A DNA stretch of 47,192 nucleotides from Williamwhitmania taraxaci (lineage in GTDB: Bacteria > Bacteroidota > Bacteroidia > Bacteroidales > Williamwhitmaniaceae). Location: the NCBI RefSeq assembly GCF_900096565.1, contig NZ_FMYP01000028.1:1-47192 (forward strand). The letters run 5' to 3'. Both the position numbers and the translations under genes were made by a program. Of the stretch, positions 31,797 through 40,657 are shown one piece after another (position 1 is the stretch's first letter; each line of letters opens with the position of its first letter). The notes beneath the pieces are model-generated. The model searched no databases and was not told the origin of the DNA. It saw only the letters and a list, made by a program, of their open reading frames with translations.

Positions 31797-34700
31797 ATGA
31801 GAAACTACTTTACTCAAGGCACAATTAAGCGCATGCGTTCTTATGAACGAAGTGAGCTAAATTCAGCACGGGTGTTCGGGATGACCGACATCCTGTATGA
31901 AACAAACAGTCTTTCCTATTTAAGAAATCTTGGCAGGCTAATCTTTGTGGTTTGCATTAGTCTGTTGTTTTTCTTGACAGGTGCTTCAGCCCAAACAACA
32001 GAGACTTTTGAAAGTTTTTCCATGGGTGCCACAAGTTTTACCAGCAACAGTGTTCCTTTTACCCTTAATCCAAGTGGCGGAGCTTTTGCTGTGGATGTTT
32101 ACAATCCTTATGGTTATTTAAGCAGTAGTAATTTTATAGACAACCTTACTTCTTTGACTAATCCATGTCAAATTAAATCGACTTCAACATTTAGTGTGAA
32201 GAGTCTATATCTTTATCCTTCAGACAATGGTGGAAACTCTAACCAAACATCTGGTGTAACTGTAACTTTAACTGGAAAATTAGGTGGTACAACGAAGTTT
32301 ACATACAGCCCCCCTTCATCTGATTTTGCTAGTGCCAGCTATACTAATTCTACGAATAGGGGTTTTTCATTAGTTAATTTTGCAACACCTGGATACGATA
32401 ATATTGCAATCGATGAGTTAGAAATTACGCTGGGTGGAACTACTAATTACTTTGCAATTGACAATTTTACCTGGGGAGCAGCAGTGGTAAACAACGCCCC
32501 AACTGACATTGCACTTTCCGCTTCTGCTATTAACGAGAACGTAGTTGCCAACTCAACTGTAGGCACCTTGAGCACTACTGATCCAGATGTTGGCAATACC
32601 TTTACCTATACGCTAGTGGCGGGAACTGGCAGCACCGATAACGCCTCGTTCAACATTAGCGGCAGCAGCTTGCGTATTACCTCAAGTCCCGATTTCGAGA
32701 CCAAGAGCAGCTACTCGGTTCGCGTAAGAACAACCGACCAAGGCAGTTTGTCCTTCGAGAAGGCATTTACGATTACCATAAATGATGTTGCTGAAGCACC
32801 AACAGACGTTGCGCTATCGGCCAGCTCGATTAGCGAGAATGTAGCGGCCAACTCCACTGTAGGCACATTAAGCAGCACCGATCCTGATGCAGGTAATACT
32901 TTTACATACACACTAGTCGCTGGAACAGGCAGCACCGACAACGCCTCGTTCAACATCAGCGGTAGCAGCTTGCGTATTACCGCCAGCCCCGACTTCGAGA
33001 CCAAGAGCAGCTACTCGGTTCGCGTAAGAACAACCGACCAAAGCAGCTTGACCTACGAGAAGGCATTTACGATTACGATTAATAATGTGAACGAAACGCC
33101 TACAGATATAGCGCTATCGGCGAGCTCGATCAACGAAAATGTAGCCGCCAACTCGACAATAGGCAGTTTGAGTTCCACTGACCCTGATGCCGGCAACACC
33201 TTTACCTATACGCTGGTAACTGGAACGGGCAGCACCGATAACGCCTTGTTCAACATCAGCGGTAGCAGCCTGCGAATTACCGCCAGCCCCGACTTCGAGA
33301 CCAAGAGCAGCTACTCGGTTCGCGTAAGAACAACCGACCAAGGCAGCTTGACCTACGAGAAGGCATTTACGATTACGATTAATAATGTGAACGAAAGCCC
33401 GACCGACATCGCTATTTCTGCCAGCGCAATCAACGAGAATGTAGCAGGCAACTCAACCGTAGGCAGCTTGAGTTCAACCGACCCTGATGCAGGTAATACT
33501 TTTACATACACGCTAGTGGCAGGAACGGGCAGCACCGACAACGCCTCGTTCAACATAAGCGGTAGCAACTTGCGAATTACCGCCAGCCCCGACTTTGAGA
33601 CCAAGAGCAGTTACACGGTTAGAGTCCGCACAACCGACCAAGGCACTTTATTCTTTGAAAAGGCGTTTACCATTACGATTAGTGACGTAAACGAAGCACC
33701 TACAGACATAGTGTTATCGGCCAGCGCCATTAACGAGAATGTAGCGGCCAATTCCGCGGTGGGCAGCTTGAGCAGCACCGACCCTGATGCCGGCAACACT
33801 TTTACCTATACGCTGGTAACCGGAACAGGAAGCACCGACAACGCCTCGTTCAACATCAGCGGCAGCAGCTTGCGAATTACCGCTAGCCCCGACTTCGAGA
33901 CCAAGAGCAGCTACTCGGTTCGCGTAAGAACAACCGACCAAAGCAGCTTGACCTACGAGAAGGCATTTACAATTACGATTAATAATGTGAACGAAAGTCC
34001 AACAGACGTTGAGATATCGGCCAGCGCCATCAACGAGAACGTAGCAGGAAACACTACAGTAGGTCTGTTGAGCAGCACCGATCCTGATGCCGGCAACACC
34101 TTTACCTATACGTTAGTGGTAGGAACAGGAAGCACCGATAACGCCTCGTTCAACATCAGCGGCAGCAGCTTGCGGATTACCGCAAGTCCCAACTTTGAGA
34201 CCAAGAGCAGCTACTCGGTTCGCGTAAGAACAACAGACCAAGGCAACTTGACCTACGAGAAGGCGTTCACCGTTACCATCAATGATTTGAACGAAGCCCC
34301 AACAGATGTTGCGCTATCGGCCAGCTCAATTAACGAGAACGTATCGGCCAACTCTACAATAGGTACCTTGAGCAGCACCGATGCCGATGCAGCAAATACC
34401 TTTACCTATACGCTGGTAGCCGGAACGGGCGGCACCGATAACGCCTCGTTCAACATTAGCGGCAGCAACTTGCGGATTACAGCAAGTCCCGACTTCGAGA
34501 CCAAGAGCAGCTACTCGGTTCGCGTAAGAACAACCGACCAAGGCAGTTTGTCCTTCGAGAAGGCATTTACGATTACCATTAACAATGTGAACGAAACGCC
34601 AGTTGTAACACCAGCACAAAGTTTCAGTATTAACGAAAACTTGATTTCAGGAACAGTTGTGGGAACAGTTGTTGCAACCGATCCCGATGCTGGAACAACT

Positions 34701-36104
34701 TTCAGCGGTTGGGCGATAACTGCTAATGTAAACCCCAACGGGGATGGCAGTAGTGCATTTGCAATAAATGCTGCTACCGGTCAAATAACCGTTGCTGATG
34801 CAGGTGATCTCGACCGCGAAATTAATTCCTCACTTACCATTAAAGTTACGGTAAGCGACGGAACGAATACTAGCGCAGAGGAAGATGTAACCATTAACCT
34901 GAACGATTTGAACGATGTTGCTCCTGTGGTTACCGCCGCGCAAGTTTTTTATGTTGCGGAACAGTCACCAAACGGAACACCTGTAGGAACAGTTTTAGCT
35001 ACCGATGGTGATGTAACGGCAACTACTTTCCAGAATTGGACAATTACTGCCGGAAACAGTAGTGGCTATTTTGCCATTAACTCTTCGTCCGGAGCAATTA
35101 CTGTAGTGGACAATACTGGATTAAATTCTGCAGTTAACCCCAGCTTTACATTAACGCTAACGGTATCTGATGGCACAAATACCAGTTCGTCTCAAACTGT
35201 ATCCATAATTGTTTCAGCAGTTAATGATGAAAATCCTGTGATTACAGCAGCTCAATCTTTTGCCATCGACGAAAACGCCAACAACAGCACGGCGGTTGGT
35301 CTCGTTTTGGCAACGGATCCTGATTATGGAACACTATTCCAAGGATGGACAATTACCGCAGGCAACACCAGCGATGCCTTTGCCATCGACGCATCTACCG
35401 GAGCAATTACGGTAAACCAATCGTCGGCACTCGATTTTGAAACCACACCAACCTTTACCCTTTCGGTAACCGTTAGCGATGGGTTGCATACTTCTGCCAC
35501 CGAAACGTTGACGATTAATCTCACCAACGTGAACGATAATACACCGGAGATAACCTCCACGTCGTTCACCATTGATGAGAACTCACCAGTGAATTTTGTT
35601 GTTGGTAAGGTTGAGGTAAGCGATAAGGATGGCGATCTTAATCCGCTGACCGTAACCATCAAGGGTGGAAACACTGGCGATGCCTTTGCTTACGACAATG
35701 CTTCCGGCAACTTGGTTGTAAAAACTGTTACGCCTGTTGACTTTGAGGTGAATCCCGAATTCAGCCTTGAGCTGGAGGTAAGCGATGGAACGCTTTCGAG
35801 CACCAAGGTTGTAAAGGTTATCCTTCGTGATGTGATTGAAACAGGTGTTGATGAGCAGCTTTTCAGCGCCATCAGTGCTTATCCAAACCCATGTTCCGGT
35901 ACACTGTTTATCGATATTCCTGCCACTACCTCGGTTTCGGATATTTCGGTTACCGATGTTAACGGAAAATTGGTTTACCGCGAGCAACCTTCTGGATTGG
36001 AGCAAACCATTAAGCTCGACATGAGTTCGATGAAGCAAGGTGTTTACTTTGTGGTGCTGCAAGGCAATGGCCAGAAGAAGATTCTGCGCGTTGTAAAGCA
36101 ATAG
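31797..36104 (+). CDS. Cadherin-repeat adhesin with T9SS type A sorting domain
   Basis: The 1435-residue product is a surface protein. The signal-peptide core LIFVVCISLLFFLTGASAQ comes only after about 48 residues. An alternative ATG at 31881 shortens this extension by 28 residues. The mature part starts with a domain of about 160 residues, then seven 100-residue cadherin-like repeats (INENV, STDPDAGNTFTYTL, FNISGSSLRIT, PDFETKSSYSVRVRTTDQ). These carry the D-x-D and DxE-type Ca-binding positions. Four divergent cadherin-like domains follow (about 935-1350), and a C-terminal T9SS type A domain (AYPNPCSGTLFID, GKLVYRE, MKQGVYFVVLQG, KKILRVVKQ). It should cross the outer membrane by T9SS and remain on the surface or be released. 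Role in adhesion is inferred. Confidence 0.92.
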   Translation: MRNYFTQGTIKRMRSYERSELNSARVFGMTDILYETNSLSYLRNLGRLIFVVCISLLFFLTGASAQTTETFESFSMGATSFTSNSVPFTLNPSGGAFAVDVYNPYGYLSSSNFIDNLTSLTNPCQIKSTSTFSVKSLYLYPSDNGGNSNQTSGVTVTLTGKLGGTTKFTYSPPSSDFASASYTNSTNRGFSLVNFATPGYDNIAIDELEITLGGTTNYFAIDNFTWGAAVVNNAPTDIALSASAINENVVANSTVGTLSTTDPDVGNTFTYTLVAGTGSTDNASFNISGSSLRITSSPDFETKSSYSVRVRTTDQGSLSFEKAFTITINDVAEAPTDVALSASSISENVAANSTVGTLSSTDPDAGNTFTYTLVAGTGSTDNASFNISGSSLRITASPDFETKSSYSVRVRTTDQSSLTYEKAFTITINNVNETPTDIALSASSINENVAANSTIGSLSSTDPDAGNTFTYTLVTGTGSTDNALFNISGSSLRITASPDFETKSSYSVRVRTTDQGSLTYEKAFTITINNVNESPTDIAISASAINENVAGNSTVGSLSSTDPDAGNTFTYTLVAGTGSTDNASFNISGSNLRITASPDFETKSSYTVRVRTTDQGTLFFEKAFTITISDVNEAPTDIVLSASAINENVAANSAVGSLSSTDPDAGNTFTYTLVTGTGSTDNASFNISGSSLRITASPDFETKSSYSVRVRTTDQSSLTYEKAFTITINNVNESPTDVEISASAINENVAGNTTVGLLSSTDPDAGNTFTYTLVVGTGSTDNASFNISGSSLRITASPNFETKSSYSVRVRTTDQGNLTYEKAFTVTINDLNEAPTDVALSASSINENVSANSTIGTLSSTDADAANTFTYTLVAGTGGTDNASFNISGSNLRITASPDFETKSSYSVRVRTTDQGSLSFEKAFTITINNVNETPVVTPAQSFSINENLISGTVVGTVVATDPDAGTTFSGWAITANVNPNGDGSSAFAINAATGQITVADAGDLDREINSSLTIKVTVSDGTNTSAEEDVTINLNDLNDVAPVVTAAQVFYVAEQSPNGTPVGTVLATDGDVTATTFQNWTITAGNSSGYFAINSSSGAITVVDNTGLNSAVNPSFTLTLTVSDGTNTSSSQTVSIIVSAVNDENPVITAAQSFAIDENANNSTAVGLVLATDPDYGTLFQGWTITAGNTSDAFAIDASTGAITVNQSSALDFETTPTFTLSVTVSDGLHTSATETLTINLTNVNDNTPEITSTSFTIDENSPVNFVVGKVEVSDKDGDLNPLTVTIKGGNTGDAFAYDNASGNLVVKTVTPVDFEVNPEFSLELEVSDGTLSSTKVVKVILRDVIETGVDEQLFSAISAYPNPCSGTLFIDIPATTSVSDISVTDVNGKLVYREQPSGLEQTIKLDMSSMKQGVYFVVLQGNGQKKILRVVKQ
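32498..34597 (+). repeat. Seven tandem 300-bp cadherin-coding repeats
   Basis: Units of exactly 300 bp with no indels, seen from the anchor AAGGCATTTAC-like sequence recurring near 32760, 33060, 33360, 33660, 33960, 34260 and 34560. Neighbouring units are nearly identical in long stretches, e.g. the GACCAAGAGCAGCTACTCGG block. Confidence 0.95.
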
Positions 36105-36138
36105 GCCTATAGCCGAATGGCTATCATAAATTAGTAAG

Positions 36139-36173
36139 AACTCCGATCGTCGAAAGATGGTCGGAGTTTTTTT
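36139..36173 (+). terminator. Intrinsic terminator after adhesin gene
   Basis: AACTCCGATC pairs with GGTCGGAGTT with further pairing inside; seven T follow. The core resembles the tRNA terminator at 26449. Confidence 0.88.
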
Positions 36174-36239
36174 ATGGGGGTTCGGTCACATTCCATAAAA
36201 AGCGGAGGATCCCACTACTAGTGAATGCGATTGTTAAGT

Positions 36240-37010
36240 TTATTTATCAATAGGTCTACTATTGTGATTATCTCTCTCCTTTATTAGAGCCATTATTTTA
36301 TCGTGGAGCACCACGCGGTTTAGCTTTATATCTTCCTCTGGTAGCTTGCTATCGAAGAAAGAGCACATGAAATCGCATTCATAGTAGTAGTCACCATAAT
36401 CTTCTAGTAGCCATAAGGCATAAATAATCCACTCGTCGGGGTTTATTTCGTCTATCAGCGAAAATTGGCTAAGAACGATATCTTGTAACAGGTTCGTGTA
36501 GGCAAGTTCTCTAGTCTTTTTCCATTGAGAGTGCTCGTCTAACGTTACATTTAGCTCGTCGCGAAAAACAAACCACTCCTCATCCGTACATGGGGGGTAT
36601 GCTTTTCGAAGGTTTTCAACCATGGTATCTCGCTTTTTATTTTGGTTGAAAGTTGTTTGATATTTCTCAAAGTCGGGATATTTTTCATGAACATTTACGC
36701 CGGCTCGTTGCTCATAAATCAGCAAGAAGAGCTGTAGCAAAAAAGTTTGGCCAGTTTTGTTAATAATATTCTGGAGCCGATCAATAACCAGCGGTCGTGT
36801 TTCCTCCTTAAAGCGAGGAAACTGGGTTAGCATAAGCTGGTAAGCTGCGGGCTGAAATTGGCGCAGCACGTTGGTAAATACGCGATAGAGATAGTAAAGC
36901 TCTTGATAGTGACTTTCTTGAGCCGAAACTAATTCGGAGGGAAGGGCGTTTCTGTAGTAGTGTAGCCAATCTTCGTAGCATAGATTGTAGTCGTAGTCTT
37001 CCTCTTTCAT
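36240..37010 (-). CDS. Unrecognised protein, paralogue B of a tandem pair
   Basis: The 256-residue product belongs to no family I recognise. It is predicted to be helical and cytosolic, rich in Tyr, Glu, Asp, Leu and Arg. It shares with the upstream gene a collinear layout: an N-terminal acidic start, ELxS-x-HxxE-type segment, FKEETRPLVIDRLQNI, LLQLFLLIYEQRAGVNVHEKYPDFE, a TDEEW segment, and a C-terminal INPDEWIIYALWLLEDYGDYYYECDF block followed by FDSKLPEEDI. It lies 45 bp after its paralogue in one operon. The strong hydrophobic/aromatic spacing suggests a helical-repeat fold. No catalytic motif was found. Confidence 0.8.
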   Translation of the reverse strand: MKEEDYDYNLCYEDWLHYYRNALPSELVSAQESHYQELYYLYRVFTNVLRQFQPAAYQLMLTQFPRFKEETRPLVIDRLQNIINKTGQTFLLQLFLLIYEQRAGVNVHEKYPDFEKYQTTFNQNKKRDTMVENLRKAYPPCTDEEWFVFRDELNVTLDEHSQWKKTRELAYTNLLQDIVLSQFSLIDEINPDEWIIYALWLLEDYGDYYYECDFMCSFFDSKLPEEDIKLNRVVLHDKIMALIKERDNHNSRPIDK

Positions 37011-37055
37011 TGTTGAAATATTAAGTTAAACGACGGTGAACAATTTAATTGGGGG

Positions 37056-37889
37056 TTACTCTTCGCAATTAGCCTGTGTTTCTTCGGCTAGACGACTGTT
37101 TTTTTCCTCCAATCGCTTAGCCTTTATAGCAACAATTTTCTTTTCTAAATCATATTCGGGAAGGTCGAGATCGCTTATAGGTAGTTTGAATTCAATGAAA
37201 CAATCGATAAGCCAAGCATCGTTGCAGTAATCAGAATATCCCTGGCTTAGAATAATTGCATACGCAAACAGCTCGTCAGAGTTAAGGTTTTCAATTTCAC
37301 GGTAGTTTGGTAGCAAAACGCTCTGAAGTGCATCGATAAACTCAACTCGGGGTTCATTTTCTTCGTCAAATTCCTCCTGTATGCTCTCGTTTACCTCTAT
37401 TACTCGCTCGGCCCACTCTTGGTCGGTGAGTTTTGGTGCTGCGGAACGGTATTCATTTCCAATAAACTGGGGCTGAGGAGAACGGGCATACCACTCTTTA
37501 AGTGTTTCGAAGTCTGTATACTTTTCGCGGATTTTTACACCGCTCCGTTGATCGTAAACCAGCCTAAAAAGGCCAATTAGGGTAGTTGAAGCGGTGTCTT
37601 TAGCGATTTTGTTTATGCGCTCAATAACTTTCGGCCGCAGTTCATCCTCAAATAGAGGGTAGTGCCTAGGCAGCAGCCTTTCAATAGCCTTGGTGAGCGG
37701 TGTAATTAGGGAATTATAGTTTTGGTAAAAGATATCGAGTTCGATTTGGTGTGCATCGGGATGGGATACAAACTCTTTTGGCAACTCGTGTTCAAAGTTA
37801 CTGATCCATCGATCAAGATCACTTTCAAAGAGGTCATTGTCGTCTTCGTCGTCATCGTCGTCATCGAAATCGTCGTCATCGTTGAACAT
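37056..37889 (-). CDS. Unrecognised protein with poly-Asp N-terminus, paralogue A of a tandem pair
   Basis: The product is 277 residues from the ATG at 37889 (MFNDDDDFDDDD); an ATG at 37913 would add eight residues. A run of Asp/Glu at the N-terminus (about 3-25) comes from a CGTCGTCAT-type microsatellite. Then follow LPKEFVSHPDAHQIEL, FEDELRPKVIERINKI, LIGLFRLVYDQRSGVKIREKYTDFE, LTDQEWAERV and LNSDELFAYAIILSQGYSDYCND, matching the paralogue downstream. Function is unknown. The acidic tail suggests interaction with a basic partner (inference). It is the first gene of the operon; about 250 bp upstream separate it from the next gene on the same strand. Confidence 0.8.
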   Translation of the reverse strand: MFNDDDDFDDDDDDEDDNDLFESDLDRWISNFEHELPKEFVSHPDAHQIELDIFYQNYNSLITPLTKAIERLLPRHYPLFEDELRPKVIERINKIAKDTASTTLIGLFRLVYDQRSGVKIREKYTDFETLKEWYARSPQPQFIGNEYRSAAPKLTDQEWAERVIEVNESIQEEFDEENEPRVEFIDALQSVLLPNYREIENLNSDELFAYAIILSQGYSDYCNDAWLIDCFIEFKLPISDLDLPEYDLEKKIVAIKAKRLEEKNSRLAEETQANCEE

Positions 37890-38090
37890 AGCTCTTGGTT
37901 TTTGTAGCAACAATTGGAAGCAATATCGGAAAAAAGAGAATTCAAGTCAAGAAAAAACGACAATTTCTGGTTGAGTGTTTTGGTTGGGAGATGATTTAGT
38001 TTCATATGCAGTTCTCTATATTGGAACTTCTTTTGCTGGATTTATCGAGTAGGGTAAGATCTATTGATCAGTAATAGAACTTATGGTAAC

Positions 38091-38123
38091 AAAAAACCCC
38101 GACATTTTTGCCAGGGTTTTTTG
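38091..38123 (-). terminator. Intrinsic terminator after the beta-propeller-like gene
   Basis: AAAAAACCC and GGGTTTTTT pair around a loop with an extra G-C pair. On the minus strand the stem ends in a run of T. Confidence 0.75.
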
Positions 38124-38139
38124 TTCTGTGATAAAATGC

Positions 38140-39759
38140 TTATTCTATCATTAACTTCTTAGTTATGGTTGTTCCTTTTTGAATTGTACGAATAAAGTAG
38201 TTGCCTTTTGCTAGGTTGCTAATATCGAGGGTAGATTGATGTTCGTCTAGGTATCCACTCTTAACCACGATACCGAGCATGTTGAATATTTTGTATTGAG
38301 CCGATACTTTTACATTGATTTGAACGATGCCATGTGCGGGATTTGGCCATATGGTCAGAATTTCTTCCCCTGCTGTGCTGGAGATAGAACTCGTGATGGT
38401 GGTGAATTCCACTTTTTTTATCTCCGATGTGTTGCTTGCTCCATCCACAACTATGGTGTAAAACGAGTATGACGATGAGAATGATAGTCCTGCAATGTTT
38501 ATACTTTTTTCAACGGTTGCAGTTACCGGGGCATTCCCTGCTGCTAAAAAGCCTGTTCCATCTTTAATCGCCGCCGCGGTAGGTGCTGTTATTGAAGCTA
38601 GTTGCACGGCATAGTAAGCTGTTCCTGCTTCGTTGGCGGTTATGTGTGCCACGGCATTTGTTGCTGTAATTCCATCAACGGATGCAGCCGAGAGTATGGG
38701 AGCCGTTATATCTTGGGCATCTACCAAAATAAAAATGTCATCTTTATCATTAATATCTCTTGTCCAAGCAAGCACTCCCCCTTTGTAACAAGAGTGGTAG
38801 TCATTGCCACTCTGCGTTATTGCCTTACTTCCACCGGCTTTGGTGTAAAGAAAAATATTTCCTGATGTTTCATAGTAGATGGAATCCCCGTACATAGAGT
38901 TGGGGCCAGATTCTCCGTCTGTAGTTATTTGGGTGATGGCTCCATCGTATAGAAAGGCATTATAGCTTTTATCTGCGTTTTCCCCCTCAAACAAGATGTT
39001 ATTTAGATAAACATCCCTAACATCTACAGAGCTATAGGCTGCATCAACTTGATGTGTGGTGTTGTCATGATAAAAAATTGTCCACTTTTGTTCATTTGTT
39101 TGACCACCCCAAGCCACGATATTATCCGACACCATTGGCTCGCCTTTAGTCCCAGTAGAAAAATCGTTCGAATAATTTGAAATAAGTTTTGCGCTTCCAT
39201 TTTCATAAAGGAAAATGCCATATCCATTCGTGCTTCCCGCTGTAAATGCAATCTTGTTTTTTGAGATACAGGGATAGTAGGCTTGCAGCGTATCAGAATT
39301 TATTTGAATGGATGTTGTTCCATTATAGTAAAGCACATTGCTTTTGTTTGTTACAGCATTGTAAGATTGCCATACAATTCTGTTTTCGTATAAATCGGGA
39401 CGGATATCATCGTAATCATTGCTGGTAATTTGTTTAATGGTTTGGCCATCGTAGAGCATAATCTCGTAGTTTCCATTAACTTTTTGAGCCCATGTAATGT
39501 AGTTGCCCGAAATTTTAGCTGGCGATTTGTCTGCTTTTAAATCTTGCTTGTCAACTAACTTTATTTTTTTTGATCCATCCCAGTACATCAAGTTTGTGTA
39601 CTCGAGGCTATCCTGATACCAAATCATTTTATTGCCCGAAACGCTGAGTTGATAATCATTGTAAATGTCGTTTGTAATTTGTTTTTCAATCTTGTTCTGC
39701 CCATTTGCAAAGACATAAGAGATCGAAAAAGCGATAAAGAGTAAAGTTTTAATTCTCAT
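38140..39759 (-). CDS. Secreted beta-propeller-like protein with T9SS type A sorting domain
   Basis: The 539-residue product has a signal peptide ending VFANGQ. About seven TolB/PD40-like blades follow (to about residue 350), with repeated motifs such as KMIWYQDSLEYTNLMYWDG, YITWAQKVNGNYEIMLYDG and RIVWQSYNAVTNKSNVLYYNG. Next is a fibronectin/Ig-like domain (TAPILSAASVDGITATNAV...), and last a type A T9SS sorting domain (LTIWPNPAHGIVQINV, YKIFNMLGIVVKSG, LAKGNYFIRTIQKG, KKLMIE). It should be exported by T9SS to the surface. The propeller has no visible enzyme motif and may bind a polymer or protein. A 428-bp upstream region contains a perfect palindrome. Confidence 0.88.
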   Translation of the reverse strand: MRIKTLLFIAFSISYVFANGQNKIEKQITNDIYNDYQLSVSGNKMIWYQDSLEYTNLMYWDGSKKIKLVDKQDLKADKSPAKISGNYITWAQKVNGNYEIMLYDGQTIKQITSNDYDDIRPDLYENRIVWQSYNAVTNKSNVLYYNGTTSIQINSDTLQAYYPCISKNKIAFTAGSTNGYGIFLYENGSAKLISNYSNDFSTGTKGEPMVSDNIVAWGGQTNEQKWTIFYHDNTTHQVDAAYSSVDVRDVYLNNILFEGENADKSYNAFLYDGAITQITTDGESGPNSMYGDSIYYETSGNIFLYTKAGGSKAITQSGNDYHSCYKGGVLAWTRDINDKDDIFILVDAQDITAPILSAASVDGITATNAVAHITANEAGTAYYAVQLASITAPTAAAIKDGTGFLAAGNAPVTATVEKSINIAGLSFSSSYSFYTIVVDGASNTSEIKKVEFTTITSSISSTAGEEILTIWPNPAHGIVQINVKVSAQYKIFNMLGIVVKSGYLDEHQSTLDISNLAKGNYFIRTIQKGTTITKKLMIE

Positions 39760-40187
39760 ATTATTTTTTTAAGTGATTAAGCGTTTATCAACCTAGCATT
39801 ATTATATTCAACACATTGCAAGCAATGTGTGTTTATTCGCCTGTTTTATGTTTAATGACAATATTCGAGAGAATAGATGTGCTTCATCAACAGGCAAGAA
39901 TACTGTAAATTTAATGGAAAAAATGAAATAGAGTGTTTTTTCAATCTTTTCTTCAATGTAACTGATGCCTAGGCGTTGTTCTTGTTGGATTTCAATTTTA
40001 AGATTATTGAAATGGAAGGAAAATAAGCCTCGAAAATTTAACTGGAGCAATATTAGTTGCATCTTTTGGGAGTTGCATTAAAGTGGATTTTACCACTCCT
40101 CTCTTATATTTTGGTTTGAGAAGGAGATAAATTTTTGGTTGCGAGGTTACTATTGAAGGTCGAAATTATTTCCCTATTGGGTGTTGT
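39760..40187. other. 428-bp intergenic region
   Basis: No credible gene; an 84-codon frame on the minus strand has no recognisable features. It holds a 20-bp palindrome (39811-39830) and a looser inverted pair, GCCTGTT (about 39839) with AACAGGC (about 39890). It should contain the promoter of the gene at 38140-39759. Confidence 0.5.
39811..39830. promoter_or_regulatory. Perfect palindrome, possible operator
   Basis: ACACATTGC-AA-GCAATGTGT, two 9-bp arms with a 2-bp spacer, about 50 bp upstream of the beta-propeller-like gene start. The size suits a dimeric regulator, but none is encoded nearby. Confidence 0.5.
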
Positions 40188-40655
40188 TTATTCGCGCAGC
40201 CTTACAGCAATCATGTGGCCTTTAGCGCATACCTCGCCGTTGGCCGAAAGGGTCATCTCCACGGTAACTTTGCGCGGCTTAACCTCCACAATGTGGCCGC
40301 GTACTTCGAGTTCTACCCCATGGGGCGTAGGTTTTAGGTAATCTACCTTGAGCGAGGCGGTTATAAAGCGGATAGCCGGTAGGGTATCCATTCCACGAAC
40401 TTCGTCCCTAAAAGCAGCTGCTGCGGCACTTGCCGTTCCGTGACAATCGAAGAGCGAGGCAATTATACCGCCGTAGACGTTATCCGGGTAACCTCCGGTG
40501 TGGTAACTTTTTGGTGTAAAATGGGCAACGGTTTCGTCGCCGTCCCAATAACTTTTGAGCTGGTGGCCGTTCGGGTTGCTCTTTCCGCAGCCGTAGCAGT
40601 GACTATACTCTTCGGGGTAGAAATCTTGAAATGCTTTTTGAGTAGTATGGTTCAT
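40188..40655 (-). CDS. PaaI-family hotdog thioesterase
   Basis: The product is 155 residues from the ATG at 40655. Seen: FYPEEYSHCYGCGKSNPNGHQLKSYWDGD at the N-terminus, YPDNVYGGIIASLFDCHGTASA (the hotdog helix with the Gly-Gly turn and catalytic-region Asp), LPAIRFITASLKVDYLKPTP and EVKPRKVTVEMTLSANGEVCAKG. This matches the 4HBT/PaaI acyl-CoA thioesterase group with a CxxC-containing N-terminus. It should hydrolyse an acyl-CoA in the cytosol. Its start lies two bases after the ispG stop, so translation is coupled. A link to isoprenoid synthesis is possible, but similar couplings may be chance. Confidence 0.88.
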   Translation of the reverse strand: MNHTTQKAFQDFYPEEYSHCYGCGKSNPNGHQLKSYWDGDETVAHFTPKSYHTGGYPDNVYGGIIASLFDCHGTASAAAAAFRDEVRGMDTLPAIRFITASLKVDYLKPTPHGVELEVRGHIVEVKPRKVTVEMTLSANGEVCAKGHMIAVRLRE

Positions 40656-40657
40656 TT

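Noticed and set aside
32498-34597. CRISPR-like array
   Set aside because: The 300-bp periodicity is in-frame protein-coding repetition, not short repeats with unique spacers.
32711-35674. Minus-strand frames repeated through the cadherin array
   Set aside because: They recur with the 300-bp repeat and are shadows of the adhesin coding frame.
39808-40062. 84-codon minus-strand frame in the intergenic region
   Set aside because: It spans the palindrome, has low-complexity AT-driven composition and no recognisable feature.
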